64,000 nucleotides of DNA from Pseudomonas sp. SORT22 (GTDB lineage: Bacteria; Pseudomonadota; Gammaproteobacteria; Pseudomonadales; Pseudomonadaceae). The stretch spans positions 4,154,501 to 4,218,500 of the forward strand of contig NZ_CP071007.1 of NCBI RefSeq assembly GCF_018417635.1, read 5' to 3'. A program made the translations under genes and the position numbers. The notes below the pieces were generated by a model. It was not told the origin of the DNA. It searched no databases and saw only the letters and a list, made by a program, of their open reading frames with translations. The stretch's first letter is position 1, and the number at the start of each line of letters is the position of its first letter. This document shows positions 1 to 9,155 of the stretch, piece after piece.

Positions 1-1
1 A

Positions 2-433
2 ACCATCAAGGCCTCCATCATGGGCGGCCGTCACGGGGTAATGCCGGCCTGGGCCGACGTGATTGGCGAACAAGGCGTTGCCGACGTTGCCGCCTTCGTG
101 CTGACCAACCTCGATGGCCGCAGCCTGCCGCAGGAAGCCAAGGCGGATCCGGCCAACGGCGAGAAGCTGTTTGCCGCCAACTGCGTGGCCTGCCACGGCC
201 CTGAAGGCAAGGGCACCCCGGCCATGGGCGCACCGGACCTGACCCACCCGACCGCGTTCATCTACGGCTCAAGCTTCGCCCAACTGCAGCAGACCATCCG
301 CTACGGCCGCCAGGGCCAGATGCCTGCCCAGGAAGCGATCCAGGGCAACGACAAGGTCCACTTGCTGGCCGCCTATGTCTACAGCCTGTCCCAGGAGCAA
401 CCTGCACAAGGCGAAAGCCTGTCTGCCAAGTAA
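2..433 (+). CDS. ccoP: Cytochrome c oxidase cbb3 subunit III, C-terminal part (upstream operon copy)
   Basis: This is the last 143 residues of a CcoP subunit whose start lies before the window. CcoP is the membrane-anchored dihaem cytochrome c that feeds electrons to the CcoNO core. The fragment carries the second haem c site (C-V-A-C-H, first Cys codon at 182) and matches residues 187 onward of the complete CcoP at 3171-4151 almost base for base. Two tandem cbb3 operons are usual in Pseudomonas; by position this one corresponds to the ANR-induced cbb3-2 copy of P. aeruginosa, which is an inference because its promoter is outside the window. Confidence 0.93.
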   Translation, partial: TIKASIMGGRHGVMPAWADVIGEQGVADVAAFVLTNLDGRSLPQEAKADPANGEKLFAANCVACHGPEGKGTPAMGAPDLTHPTAFIYGSSFAQLQQTIRYGRQGQMPAQEAIQGNDKVHLLAAYVYSLSQEQPAQGESLSAK

Positions 434-461
434 AACGATTGAGTAACTGAGCCTTGACTCA

Positions 462-497
462 AACCGCCGCATCGGCACCCGATGCGGCGGTTCCCTT
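462..497 (+). terminator. Hairpin downstream of the first ccoP
   Basis: A perfect 14-bp stem (AACCGCCGCATCGG and its complement, 462-475 and 479-492) begins 28 bases after the ccoP stop. It is followed by TTCCCTTC rather than a clean T run, so it is either a weak intrinsic terminator or an mRNA-stabilising hairpin that separates the two cbb3 operons. Confidence 0.5.
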
Positions 498-920
498 CGC
501 CCCTTGCGACCAAGTGTCGCACCCCGCCCTACCCCCGCCTTGCACCCCCCTCGATCACAACTAAGCTTGTTGCCACAGCGACTGAAACAGCCGGTGTGTT
601 TGCACCTTTTTGGGGCATTTTTCGCCAGCGGTTCTGCGCAAAGGCTGATGGGGCCGACTCAAGCGCCGATCGGCGAGTGATGAACGGTACTGCGCACGCG
701 CTCATCGAAAGCCTTTGCCATAGACGAAAAATCAAATTTTGGTACACATACCAGATAATTAATTGTGTACAATTTGCCCACCACAAAGGCTCGAAACCGC
801 CGTGGAACAGGCTTTGGCAAGGATCGGCGCGGGCGCCATCGCGTTGCAATAACCACACGGTTTATACATACTTGCGCCGATTTTTACCCTATAAAAACAC
901 CCAAACCGTGGAACCTTAGA
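498..920 (+). promoter_or_regulatory. Leader and promoter region of the second ccoNOQP operon
   Basis: About 420 bases without a credible gene. The last 200 bases before ccoN are AT-rich, as expected of a promoter. No TTGAT-N4-ATCAA ANR/FNR box is visible, in contrast to hemN (9839). In P. aeruginosa the second-placed operon (cbb3-1) is expressed constitutively and the first is ANR-dependent, so the absence fits. A lone TTGTGTACAA occurs at 763-772. No confident -35/-10 pair could be assigned. Confidence 0.5.
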
Positions 921-2363
921 ATGAGCACAGCAATCAGTCCGACTGCTTATAACTATAAGGTCGTCCGCCAGTTCGCCATCATGACGGTGGTCTGGGGGAT
1001 CCTTGGCATGGGGCTTGGTGTCTTCATCGCCTCGCAACTGGTCTGGCCCCAGCTGAACCTGGACCTGCCGTGGACGAGCTTCGGACGCCTTCGCCCATTG
1101 CACACCAACCTGGTGATCTTCGCCTTCGGTGGTTGTGCACTGTTTGCCACTTCCTACTATGTCGTGCAGCGAACCTGCCAGACGCGACTGATTTCCGACA
1201 GCCTCGCGGCCTTCACCTTCTGGGGTTGGCAAGCGGTCATCGTCGGTGCGCTCATTACCTTGCCGCTGGGCTACACCACGACCAAGGAATACGCCGAGCT
1301 GGAATGGCCGATCGCCATTTTGCTGGCCATTGTCTGGGTCACCTACGGCGTGGTGTTCTTCGGCACCATCGTCAAGCGCAAGACCAAGCACATCTATGTC
1401 GGTAACTGGTTCTACGGCGCCTTCATCGTGGTTACCGCGATGCTGCACATCGTCAACCACGCCTCGTTGCCGGTCAGCCTGTTCAAGTCCTACTCGGCGT
1501 ATTCGGGTGCCACCGATGCGATGATCCAGTGGTGGTACGGCCACAACGCCGTAGGTTTCTTCCTGACCACGGGCTTTCTCGGCATGATGTACTACTTCGT
1601 GCCGAAACAGGCCGAGCGCCCGATCTACTCCTATCGCCTGTCGATCGTGCACTTCTGGGCGCTGATCACCCTGTACATCTGGGCCGGCCCGCATCATTTG
1701 CACTACACCGCCCTGCCGGACTGGGCACAGTCGCTGGGCATGGCCATGTCGATCATCCTCCTGGCGCCAAGCTGGGGCGGCATGATCAACGGCATGATGA
1801 CCCTCTCGGGCGCCTGGCATAAGCTGCGTACCGACCCGATCCTGCGCTTCCTCGTGGTTTCGCTGGCGTTCTACGGCATGTCGACCTTCGAAGGTCCGAT
1901 GATGGCGATCAAGACCGTCAACTCGCTGTCGCACTACACCGACTGGACCGTCGGCCACGTACACGCCGGCGCCCTTGGCTGGGTAGCGATGATTTCGATC
2001 GGCGCCCTGTACCACATGATTCCGAAGGTCTACGGCCGCGAGCAGATGCACAGCACCGGCCTGATCAATGCGCACTTCTGGCTGGCGACCATCGGTACCG
2101 TACTGTACATCTCCTCGATGTGGGTCAACGGCATCACCCAGGGCCTGATGTGGCGTGCAATCAACGATGACGGCACCCTCACCTACTCCTTCGTCGAAGC
2201 CCTGCAGGCCAGCCATCCGGGCTTTATCGTCCGTGCCCTGGGCGGTGCGTTCTTCGCCTCCGGCATGCTGCTGATGGCGTACAACGTTTTCCGTACCGTG
2301 CGCGCCTCGAAGCCGGCCGAAGCTGAAGCCGCCGCTCAGATCGCTGTAGTTGGAGCTCACTGA
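921..2363 (+). CDS. ccoN: Cytochrome c oxidase cbb3 catalytic subunit I
   Basis: 480-residue integral membrane subunit of the high-affinity cbb3 oxygen reductase; it binds haem b and the haem b3-CuB centre and pumps protons in the inner membrane. The haem-copper oxidase histidines are in place: H61 in the HTNLVIF segment, H208 in WYGHN, the HH pair in AGPHHLHY, and H346/H348 in VGHVHAG. Length matches Pseudomonas CcoN. The ATG at 921 was chosen because it gives the conserved [18 protein letters not shown] start; the longer in-frame extension is promoter sequence. Its TGA overlaps the ccoO ATG (TGATG), indicating translational coupling. Confidence 0.98.
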   Translation: MSTAISPTAYNYKVVRQFAIMTVVWGILGMGLGVFIASQLVWPQLNLDLPWTSFGRLRPLHTNLVIFAFGGCALFATSYYVVQRTCQTRLISDSLAAFTFWGWQAVIVGALITLPLGYTTTKEYAELEWPIAILLAIVWVTYGVVFFGTIVKRKTKHIYVGNWFYGAFIVVTAMLHIVNHASLPVSLFKSYSAYSGATDAMIQWWYGHNAVGFFLTTGFLGMMYYFVPKQAERPIYSYRLSIVHFWALITLYIWAGPHHLHYTALPDWAQSLGMAMSIILLAPSWGGMINGMMTLSGAWHKLRTDPILRFLVVSLAFYGMSTFEGPMMAIKTVNSLSHYTDWTVGHVHAGALGWVAMISIGALYHMIPKVYGREQMHSTGLINAHFWLATIGTVLYISSMWVNGITQGLMWRAINDDGTLTYSFVEALQASHPGFIVRALGGAFFASGMLLMAYNVFRTVRASKPAEAEAAAQIAVVGAH

Positions 2364-2971
2364 TGAAGCATGAAGTAGTCGAGAAGAATATCGGCCTGCT
2401 GGCCTTCTTCATGGTCATCGCCGTGAGCATCGGCGGCCTGACCCAGATCGTCCCGCTGTTCTTCCAGGACGTCACCAACAAGCCGGTCGAGGGCATGAAG
2501 CCGCGTACCGCGCTTGAACTCGAAGGCCGCGACATCTATATCCGCGAAGGCTGCGTGCAGTGCCACTCGCAGATGATCCGGCCGTTCCGCGCCGAAACCG
2601 AACGCTATGGCCACTACTCGGTCGCCGGTGAAAGCGTCTGGGACCACCCATTCCTCTGGGGTTCCAAGCGTACCGGCCCGGACCTGGCCCGCGTCGGCGG
2701 TCGTTACTCCGACGACTGGCACCGTGCTCACCTGTACAACCCGCGCAACGTCGTGCCCGAGTCGAAGATGCCGGCCTACCCATGGCTGGTGGAGAACAAG
2801 CTCGATGGCAAGGACACGGTGAAGAAGATGGAAGTCCTGCGCACCCTCGGCACGCCGTACACCGATGAAGACATCGCCGGTGCCCGCGACGCGGTCAAGG
2901 GCAAGACTGAAATGGACGCCCTGGTTGCCTACCTGCAAGGCCTGGGCACCATCATCAAAAGCAAACGGTGA
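2363..2971 (+). CDS. ccoO: Cytochrome c oxidase cbb3 subunit II
   Basis: 202-residue monohaem cytochrome c subunit of the cbb3 oxidase. It has one N-terminal membrane anchor (about residues 10-32) and a periplasmic domain with the haem c motif C64-V-Q-C67-H68. It relays electrons from CcoP to CcoN. It starts on the last base of the ccoN stop and is followed after 5 bases by ccoQ, the standard ccoNOQP order. Confidence 0.98.
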   Translation: MKHEVVEKNIGLLAFFMVIAVSIGGLTQIVPLFFQDVTNKPVEGMKPRTALELEGRDIYIREGCVQCHSQMIRPFRAETERYGHYSVAGESVWDHPFLWGSKRTGPDLARVGGRYSDDWHRAHLYNPRNVVPESKMPAYPWLVENKLDGKDTVKKMEVLRTLGTPYTDEDIAGARDAVKGKTEMDALVAYLQGLGTIIKSKR

Positions 2972-2976
2972 CATTG

Positions 2977-3174
2977 ATGGATATCGGGATGATTCGTGGC
3001 CTGGGCACCGTCGTGGTGATGGTGGCCTTTATCGGCCTGGCGTTGTGGGTGTTCAGTTCTCGGCGCAAGTCCGAGTTCGACGAAGCGACCATGCTGCCCT
3101 TCGCGGATGATCCCGAAGCCAGCAAGCACGTCGAGCAAGCGCAAGCGAAAGCGTCTAGGAGTAACAACGAATGA
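2977..3174 (+). CDS. ccoQ: cbb3 oxidase small subunit CcoQ
   Basis: 65-residue single-pass membrane protein (hydrophobic segment about residues 8-25, followed by a basic SSRRK stop-transfer patch and an acidic tail). CcoQ is thought to stabilise the cbb3 complex. The ATG at 2977 gives the conserved MDIGMIRG start; an in-frame GTG at 2968 overlapping the ccoO stop is a possible alternative. The stop overlaps the ccoP ATG (ATGA). Confidence 0.93.
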   Translation: MDIGMIRGLGTVVVMVAFIGLALWVFSSRRKSEFDEATMLPFADDPEASKHVEQAQAKASRSNNE

Positions 3175-4151
3175 CTACCTTCTGGAGTCTGTACGTCACC
3201 GTTTTGAGTCTGGGCACCATCTTCGCCCTGACCTGGCTGCTGCTGTCCACCCGCAAGGGCCAGCGCAGCGAAACCACTGAAGAAACCGTGGGCCACGCCT
3301 ACGACGGCATCGAGGAGTACGACAACCCGCTGCCAAAATGGTGGTTCATGCTGTTCGTCGGCACCATCGTTTTCGCCCTTGGCTACCTGGTGCTGTACCC
3401 GGGCCTGGGTAACTGGAAAGGCATCCTGCCGGGCTACCAGTACCTGGACAACGACAAGAAAACCGAGTTTGCCAACGGCCAGGCCGGCTGGACCGGCGTG
3501 CACGAGTGGGAAAAGGAAATGGCCCGCTCGGACGCCAAGTTCGGGCCGATCTTCGCCAAATTCGCGTCGATGCCTATTGAAGAAGTGGCCAAGGACCCAC
3601 AAGCGCTGAAGATGGGCGGGCGCCTGTTCGCCTCCAACTGCGCGGTGTGCCATGGCTCCGACGCCAAGGGCTCCTACGGCTTCCCCAACCTCACCGACAA
3701 CGACTGGCGTTGGGGCGGCGAACCGGAAACCATCAAGGCCACCATCATGGGCGGTCGTCACGGGGTGATGCCGGCCTGGGCCGAAGTCATCGGCGAACAA
3801 GGCGTTGCCGACGTTGCTGCCTACGTGCTGACCAACCTCGATGGCCGCACCCTGCCCAAGGATGCCAAAGCGGATCCGGCCAACGGCCAGAAGCTGTTTG
3901 CCGCCAACTGCGTGGCCTGCCACGGCCCTGAAGGCAAGGGCACCCCGGCCATGGGCGCGCCCAACCTGACCCACCCGACCGCGTTCATCTACGGTTCGAG
4001 CTTCGCCCAACTGCAGCAGACCATCCGTTACGGCCGCCAGGGCCAGATGCCTGCCCAGGAAGCAATCCAGGGCAACGACAAGGTCCACCTGCTGGCCGCC
4101 TATGTCTACAGCCTGTCGCACCAGCCTGAGAAAACCGCTGAAGCGCAGTAA
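3171..4151 (+). CDS. ccoP: Cytochrome c oxidase cbb3 subunit III (dihaem)
   Basis: 326-residue dihaem cytochrome c. There are two N-terminal membrane segments (about 5-25 and 58-78), a CcoP N-terminal domain, then two cytochrome c domains with C157-A-V-C160-H and C247-V-A-C250-H. It takes electrons from soluble or membrane c-type cytochromes. Its last third is about 94 percent identical in DNA to the partial ccoP at the left edge, but the last few residues differ ([10 protein letters not shown] here, QEQPAQGESLSAK there). Confidence 0.98.
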   Translation: MTTFWSLYVTVLSLGTIFALTWLLLSTRKGQRSETTEETVGHAYDGIEEYDNPLPKWWFMLFVGTIVFALGYLVLYPGLGNWKGILPGYQYLDNDKKTEFANGQAGWTGVHEWEKEMARSDAKFGPIFAKFASMPIEEVAKDPQALKMGGRLFASNCAVCHGSDAKGSYGFPNLTDNDWRWGGEPETIKATIMGGRHGVMPAWAEVIGEQGVADVAAYVLTNLDGRTLPKDAKADPANGQKLFAANCVACHGPEGKGTPAMGAPNLTHPTAFIYGSSFAQLQQTIRYGRQGQMPAQEAIQGNDKVHLLAAYVYSLSHQPEKTAEAQ

Positions 4152-4165
4152 TTCGCCCAGCTGGC

Positions 4166-4202
4166 AAAAGCCCCGTCAGTGAAACTGCCGGGGCTTTTTT
4201 AT
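4166..4202 (+). terminator. Rho-independent terminator after ccoNOQP
   Basis: Stem AAAAGCCCCG / CGGGGCTTTT (4166-4175 and 4189-4198) followed directly by a T run. It starts 15 bases after the ccoP stop and closes the oxidase operon. Confidence 0.9.
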
Positions 4203-4226
4203 AGACCCTGTCCCGTCCCATGACCT

Positions 4227-4240
4227 GTGTCAATTGACAC
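4227..4240. promoter_or_regulatory. Perfect 14-bp palindrome upstream of ccoG
   Basis: GTGTCAATTGACAC is self-complementary and lies in the only gap before ccoG, just after the ccoP terminator. It resembles but does not match the ANR box (TTGAT-N4-ATCAA). It may be a regulator site for the ccoGHIS operon; this is an inference from position and symmetry. Confidence 0.4.
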
Positions 4241-4402
4241 GGGCCAATACACTATTAACCGCGATTCCCCAACGCGGCCAAAGGTCGCACCCCTCCCCCC
4301 TGGCGGCAGGACAGGCGTATCATGCGCCCTAGAGCAGCAAGCTTTCGACTGCGGCCGGCAGGTACTGGCCGCGGCACTTCTCCACTGCCGTGGGACTCAA
4401 TG

Positions 4403-5818
4403 ATGAGCAAGCAGATTCCGGTACATGACGTCACCCCGCCTGCCAGTAAAGACACCAGCAGCGTCGATCTCTACGCCTCCCGAGAAAAAATCTACACCCG
4501 CGCCTTCACCGGCGTGTTCCGCAACTTGCGCATGGTCGGCGGCGCCGTCCTGTTCCTGCTGTACTTTGGTACGGTATGGCTGAACTGGGGCGGCCACCAG
4601 GCCGTCTGGTGGAACCTGCCGGAGCGCAAGTTCTACATTTTCGGCACCACCATCTGGCCTCAGGACTTCATCCTGCTCTCGGGCCTGCTGATCGTCGCCG
4701 CCTTCGGCCTGTTCTTCATCACCGTTTACGCCGGCCGCGTCTGGTGCGGCTACACCTGCCCGCAAAGCGTGTGGACCTGGATCTTCATGTGGTGCGAGAA
4801 AGTCACCGAAGGTGACCGCAACCAGCGCATGAAGCTCGACAAGGCGCCAATGAGCGGCAACAAATTCCTGCGCAAGCTGGCCAAGCACAGCCTGTGGCTG
4901 AGCATCGGCTTTGTCACCGGCATGACTTTCGTCGGCTACTTCTCGCCGATCCGCGAGCTGGTGATTGAGTTCTTTACCGGCCAGGCCGACGGCTGGGCCT
5001 ATTTCTGGGTCGGCTTCTTCACCCTGGCCACCTACGGCAACGCCGGCTGGCTGCGCGAGCAAGTGTGCGTGTACATGTGCCCGTATGCACGCTTCCAGAG
5101 CGTGATGTTCGACAAAGACACCCTGATCGTTTCCTACGACCCGCGCCGCGGCGAAACCCGTGGCCCGCGTAAAAAAGACCTGGACTACAAGGCCAAGGGC
5201 CTGGGCGACTGCATCGACTGCACCATGTGTGTACAGGTGTGCCCGACCGGCATCGACATCCGTGACGGCCTGCAGATCGAGTGCATCGGCTGCGCCGCCT
5301 GCATCGACGCCTGCGACACCATCATGGACAAGATGAACTACCCCAAAGGCCTGATCAGCTACACCACCGAGCACAACCTGTCGGGGCAAAAGACCCACAT
5401 GGTGCGCCCGCGCCTGATCGGTTATGCCGTGGTGCTGTTGACCATGATCGGCCTGCTCACTACCGCGTTCGTCATGCGTCCGCTGGTCGGTTTCGACGTC
5501 AGCAAGGACCGCGTGCTGTACCGCGAGAACGCCCAGGGGCGGATCGAGAACGTCTACAGCCTGAAGGTCATGAACAAGGACCAGCGCGACCACGTCTACG
5601 TGCTCGAAGCCGGCGGCCTGCCTGACCTCAAGCTTGAGGGCGCACGGGAAATCCGCGTCGCGGCCGGCGATATCGTCAGCCTGCCGGTACAACTGTCGAT
5701 GGCGCCGGAGCAACTGCCGTCGACCACCAACGAAGTCATCTTCACCCTCAAGGACGCTGACGACAGCGCCACCCAGGTTGAAGCCAAGAGCCGCTTCATC
5801 GGCCCGCAAATTCGATAA
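4403..5818 (+). CDS. ccoG: cbb3 oxidase assembly protein CcoG (FixG/RdxA ferredoxin-like)
   Basis: 471-residue polyferredoxin. It has several membrane segments (about 35-60, 85-105, 160-180, 190-210, 340-360) and two 4Fe-4S ferredoxin motifs (CIDCTMCVQVCP and CIGCAACIDACD), then a periplasmic Ig-like C-terminal domain. CcoG reduces Cu(II) for loading of the cbb3 CuB site. Two ATGs are in tandem (4400 and 4403); the second gives the family's MSxQIPVHDVTPP start. The long in-frame extension upstream is not conserved-looking. First gene of ccoGHIS. Confidence 0.95.
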   Translation: MSKQIPVHDVTPPASKDTSSVDLYASREKIYTRAFTGVFRNLRMVGGAVLFLLYFGTVWLNWGGHQAVWWNLPERKFYIFGTTIWPQDFILLSGLLIVAAFGLFFITVYAGRVWCGYTCPQSVWTWIFMWCEKVTEGDRNQRMKLDKAPMSGNKFLRKLAKHSLWLSIGFVTGMTFVGYFSPIRELVIEFFTGQADGWAYFWVGFFTLATYGNAGWLREQVCVYMCPYARFQSVMFDKDTLIVSYDPRRGETRGPRKKDLDYKAKGLGDCIDCTMCVQVCPTGIDIRDGLQIECIGCAACIDACDTIMDKMNYPKGLISYTTEHNLSGQKTHMVRPRLIGYAVVLLTMIGLLTTAFVMRPLVGFDVSKDRVLYRENAQGRIENVYSLKVMNKDQRDHVYVLEAGGLPDLKLEGAREIRVAAGDIVSLPVQLSMAPEQLPSTTNEVIFTLKDADDSATQVEAKSRFIGPQIR

Positions 5819-5830
5819 GAGACTGAGCCC

Positions 5831-6370
5831 ATGCCTTCTGCAACTGCCGCAAGCCCCTGGTACAAGCACCTCTGGCCGTGGATCATCATCGGTGTATTGG
5901 CCACCTCGGTGACCCTCAGCCTGACCATGGTGACCATCGCGGTGAACAACCCGGACAACCTGGTCAACGACAACTACTACGAGGCCGGCAAAGGCATCAA
6001 CCGCTCGCTGGACCGCGAGCTGCTGGCCCAGACCCTCAACCTCAAGGCCAGCGTGCACCTGGACGCGCTGACCGGTGAAGTCGACCTGCGCCTGACCGGC
6101 AACAGCCAGCCGCAAACCCTGGAGCTGAACCTCATTTCGCCGACCCAGCCGGAGAAGGACCGCAAGATCATGCTGACCCGCAGCGACAGCGAAGCCGGCC
6201 GCTACCTCGGCCAGCTTGGCGACAAGGTCGAGGGCCGGCGTTTCGTCGAGCTGCTGGGCAGCCAGGACGCGCATGTCTGGCGCCTGTTCGAAGAAGAGGA
6301 AGTCGCTCACGACAAGACCCTGGTACTCGGTGACGAGGCGCTGCAAGGGGCTGAACACCTCGAGAAATAA
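5831..6370 (+). CDS. ccoH: cbb3 oxidase biogenesis protein CcoH (FixH family)
   Basis: 179 residues with one membrane segment (about 15-38) and a periplasmic domain. The N-terminal membrane-anchored layout and the position between ccoG and ccoI identify it as FixH/CcoH, needed for stable assembly of the cbb3 complex. It lies 12 bases after ccoG; a REP pair separates it from ccoI. Confidence 0.9.
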   Translation: MPSATAASPWYKHLWPWIIIGVLATSVTLSLTMVTIAVNNPDNLVNDNYYEAGKGINRSLDRELLAQTLNLKASVHLDALTGEVDLRLTGNSQPQTLELNLISPTQPEKDRKIMLTRSDSEAGRYLGQLGDKVEGRRFVELLGSQDAHVWRLFEEEEVAHDKTLVLGDEALQGAEHLEK

Positions 6371-6379
6371 GTCGTTGCT

Positions 6380-6446
6380 GATCGCGGGGCAAGCCCGCTC
6401 CCACAGGTGCAATGAATCCCTGTGGGAGCGGGCTTGACCCGCGATC
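6380..6446. repeat. REP pair (REPIN-like hairpin)
   Basis: Two inverted REP units, ATCGCGGGGCAAGCCCGCTC at 6380 onward and its near complement ending at 6446, fold into one long hairpin between ccoH and ccoI. The same unit recurs at 12757, 30654, 40025, 43114, 45695 and, with longer arms, 57795. Confidence 0.85.
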
Positions 6447-6476
6447 AGCCCAACACCACACCTTGCGACTGACACC

Positions 6477-8930
6477 ATGACCAGCCCCACGCCCTGCTAC
6501 CACTGCGCCCTGCCCGTGCCCGCCGGCAGCCACTTCACCGCCGTGGTGCTTGGCCAGCCGCGGGCGTTTTGCTGTCCGGGCTGCCAGGCGGTGGCCGAAG
6601 CCATCGTCGCCGGCAACCTGGAAAGCTATTACCAGCACCGCAGTGAAGCCAGCGCCAACCCCGATGCCCTGCCCCAGCAACTGGTCGACGAACTGGCCCT
6701 GTACGACCGCGCCGATGTGCAAAAGCCCTTCGTGCGCCACAGCGGCGAGCTGGCCGAAACCACCCTGCTGATCGAAGGCATCAGTTGCGCCGCTTGCGGC
6801 TGGCTGATCGAAAAGCACCTGCGCAACCTGCCGGCGGTGGCCGAGGCGCGTTTGAACCTGTCCAACCACCGCCTGCAGGTGAGCTGGGCCGACAGTGCGT
6901 TGCCGCTGTCCAAGCTGCTCGCCGAGCTGCGCCACATCGGCTACGCCGCCCACCCCTACCAGGCCGACCGCGCCGCCGAACAACTGGCCAGCGAGAACCG
7001 CACCGCCCTGCGCCAACTGGGCGTGGCCGGGTTGCTGTGGTTCCAGGCGATGATGGCAACCATGGCCACCTGGCCGGAGTTCAACATCGACCTGAGCCCG
7101 GAGCTGCACACCATCCTGCGCTGGGTGGCGATGTTCCTTACCACGCCGATCGTGTTCTACAGCTGCGCACCGTTTTTTCGCGGCGCCGCCCGCGACCTGC
7201 GTACCCGCCACCTGACCATGGACGTCTCGGTATCGCTGGCCATCGGCCTGGCCTACGGTGCCGGGATCTGGACCGCAATCACCGGCAGCGGCGAGCTGTA
7301 CTTCGACGCCGTGGGCATGTTCGCCCTGTTCCTGCTCGCCGGACGCTACCTTGAGCGCCGCGCCCGCGAGCGCACTGCCGCCGCTACCGCGCAACTGGTC
7401 AACCTGCTGCCGGCCTCGTGCCTGCGCCTGGGCGCGGCCGGGCAGAGCGAGCGGATCCTGCTCAGCGAACTGCGCCTCAAAGACTGCGTGTTGATCCAGC
7501 CAGGCCACGTGATCCCCGCCGACGGGCGCATCGTCAGTGGCCAGTCGAGCATCGACGAGTCGCTGCTTACCGGCGAGTACCTGCCGCAACCACGCAGCGC
7601 TGGCGACGCAGTCACCGCCGGCACCCTCAACGTCGAGAGCGCGCTGACCGTCGAGGTCCAGGCTCTGGGCCAGGACACTCGCCTGTCGGCGATCGTGCGC
7701 CTGCTGGAGCGGGCACAGTCGGAAAAACCGCGCCTGGCGGAAATCGCCGACCGCGCCTCGCAGTGGTTCTTGTTGTTTACCCTGATCGCCTCGGCCGCCA
7801 TCGGCCTGCTGTGGTGGCAGATCGACCCGTCGCGGGCGTTCTGGATCGTCCTGGCCATGCTGGTCGCTACCTGCCCCTGCGCCCTGTCGCTGGCCACCCC
7901 GACCGCGCTGACCGCCGCCACCGGCACCCTGCACAAGCTCGGCCTGCTGCTGACCCGCGGCCACGTGCTGGAAGGCCTGAACCAGATCGACACGGTAATC
8001 TTCGACAAGACCGGCACCCTCACCGAAGGCCGCCTGACCTTGCGCGCAATCCGCCCCTTGCGCGACACCGACGCCGATCGTTGCCTGATGCTCGCCGCCG
8101 CCCTCGAAAACCGCTCCGAGCACCCCATCGCCCGCGCCTTTGGCCGCGCCAGCCAGGCTGCCGACGAAGTTCAGGCAATGCCCGGGCTGGGTCTTGAAGG
8201 CAAGGTAGGCGAGCACGTGCTGCGCATCGGCGAAGCCGGCTTTGTCTGCGCCCTCAGCGGCGCCCCCACACCGGCGATGCCAGACGAAGCCGGGCAATGG
8301 CTGTTGCTCGGTGACCAGCAAGGCCCGCTGGCCTGGTTCGTCCTCGACGACCGCCTGCGCAGCGATGCCGCCGACCTGCTGGCGGCCTGCCGCGCCCGTG
8401 GCTGGCAGACCCTGCTGCTGTCTGGCGACAGCTCGCCGATGGTCCACAGCGTGGCCGCCGAACTGCAGATCGACCAGGCCATTGGCAGCCTGCGCCCGGA
8501 CGACAAGCTGGAGCAACTCAAGGCCCTGCAGCAGCAAGGGCGCAAGGTATTGATGCTCGGCGACGGGGTCAACGATGTGCCAATCCTGGCGGCGGCCGAC
8601 ATCAGCATCGCCATGGGCTCGGCCACCGACCTGGCCAAGACCAGCGCCGACGCGGTGCTGCTGTCCAACCGCCTGGACGCCCTGGTCCAGGCCTTCAGCC
8701 TGGCCCGGCGCACCCGGCGGATCATTATCGAGAACCTGCTGTGGGCCTCGGCGTATAATGGCGTCATGCTGCCGTTTGCCGCACTGGGCTGGATCACGCC
8801 AATCTGGGCGGCGGTCGGCATGTCGGTCAGTTCGCTGATCGTGGTCCTCAATGCCCTGCGCCTGACCCGCGTCAGCGGCCTGCCGGCCAGCCATGCGCCA
8901 GCCACTGCCACGCATCCCGCGACGGCCTGA
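6477..8930 (+). CDS. ccoI: Copper-translocating P1B-type ATPase CcoI
   Basis: 817-residue heavy-metal P-type ATPase that supplies copper for cbb3 oxidase assembly. In order: an N-terminal Cys-rich domain (CYHC near 7-10, CCPGC near 32-36), a metal-binding domain with C104-A-A-C107, membrane helices, actuator loop with TGE (365-367), the membrane metal site C466-P-C468, phosphorylation site D510-KTGT, and the GDGVND hinge near 698. The Cys-rich extension and the ccoGHIS context distinguish it from a general copper exporter such as CopA. Confidence 0.96.
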   Translation: MTSPTPCYHCALPVPAGSHFTAVVLGQPRAFCCPGCQAVAEAIVAGNLESYYQHRSEASANPDALPQQLVDELALYDRADVQKPFVRHSGELAETTLLIEGISCAACGWLIEKHLRNLPAVAEARLNLSNHRLQVSWADSALPLSKLLAELRHIGYAAHPYQADRAAEQLASENRTALRQLGVAGLLWFQAMMATMATWPEFNIDLSPELHTILRWVAMFLTTPIVFYSCAPFFRGAARDLRTRHLTMDVSVSLAIGLAYGAGIWTAITGSGELYFDAVGMFALFLLAGRYLERRARERTAAATAQLVNLLPASCLRLGAAGQSERILLSELRLKDCVLIQPGHVIPADGRIVSGQSSIDESLLTGEYLPQPRSAGDAVTAGTLNVESALTVEVQALGQDTRLSAIVRLLERAQSEKPRLAEIADRASQWFLLFTLIASAAIGLLWWQIDPSRAFWIVLAMLVATCPCALSLATPTALTAATGTLHKLGLLLTRGHVLEGLNQIDTVIFDKTGTLTEGRLTLRAIRPLRDTDADRCLMLAAALENRSEHPIARAFGRASQAADEVQAMPGLGLEGKVGEHVLRIGEAGFVCALSGAPTPAMPDEAGQWLLLGDQQGPLAWFVLDDRLRSDAADLLAACRARGWQTLLLSGDSSPMVHSVAAELQIDQAIGSLRPDDKLEQLKALQQQGRKVLMLGDGVNDVPILAAADISIAMGSATDLAKTSADAVLLSNRLDALVQAFSLARRTRRIIIENLLWASAYNGVMLPFAALGWITPIWAAVGMSVSSLIVVLNALRLTRVSGLPASHAPATATHPATA

Positions 8931-8942
8931 CCAGGAGCCCCC

Positions 8943-9155
8943 ATGCCCGCGCTTTACATCATGATCCCGGCGGCCCTGCTGATCGTCGCCATCGCCATCT
9001 ACATCTTCTTCTGGGCGGTGGACAGCGGCCAGTACGACGACCTCGACGGCCCGGCCCACAGCATCCTCTTCGACGACCAGGACCCGCAGCACCAGGCGGC
9101 CATGGACGAGGCCGACGGCAAGAAACCCGACGACGGTACCCCGCCCCGTGACTGA
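8943..9155 (+). CDS. ccoS: cbb3 oxidase maturation protein CcoS
   Basis: 70-residue protein with one N-terminal membrane helix (about 4-24) and a short acidic tail containing the family's FWAVDSGQYDDLDGPA stretch. It is required for insertion of redox cofactors into the cbb3 oxidase. It follows ccoI by 12 bases and overlaps the next gene. Confidence 0.93.
   Translation: MPALYIMIPAALLIVAIAIYIFFWAVDSGQYDDLDGPAHSILFDDQDPQHQAAMDEADGKKPDDGTPPRD

Noticed and set aside
763..772. TTGTGTACAA before ccoN as a member of the purine operator set
   Set aside because: One difference from the motif, but no functional link with purines; kept only as a note in the leader entry.
482..919. Open frame of 145 codons upstream of ccoN
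   Set aside because: It lies in promoter sequence, has no recognisable domain, and runs up to the true ccoN start.
759..2360. Antisense frame of 533 codons over ccoN
   Set aside because: Shadow of ccoN, which has all haem ligands.
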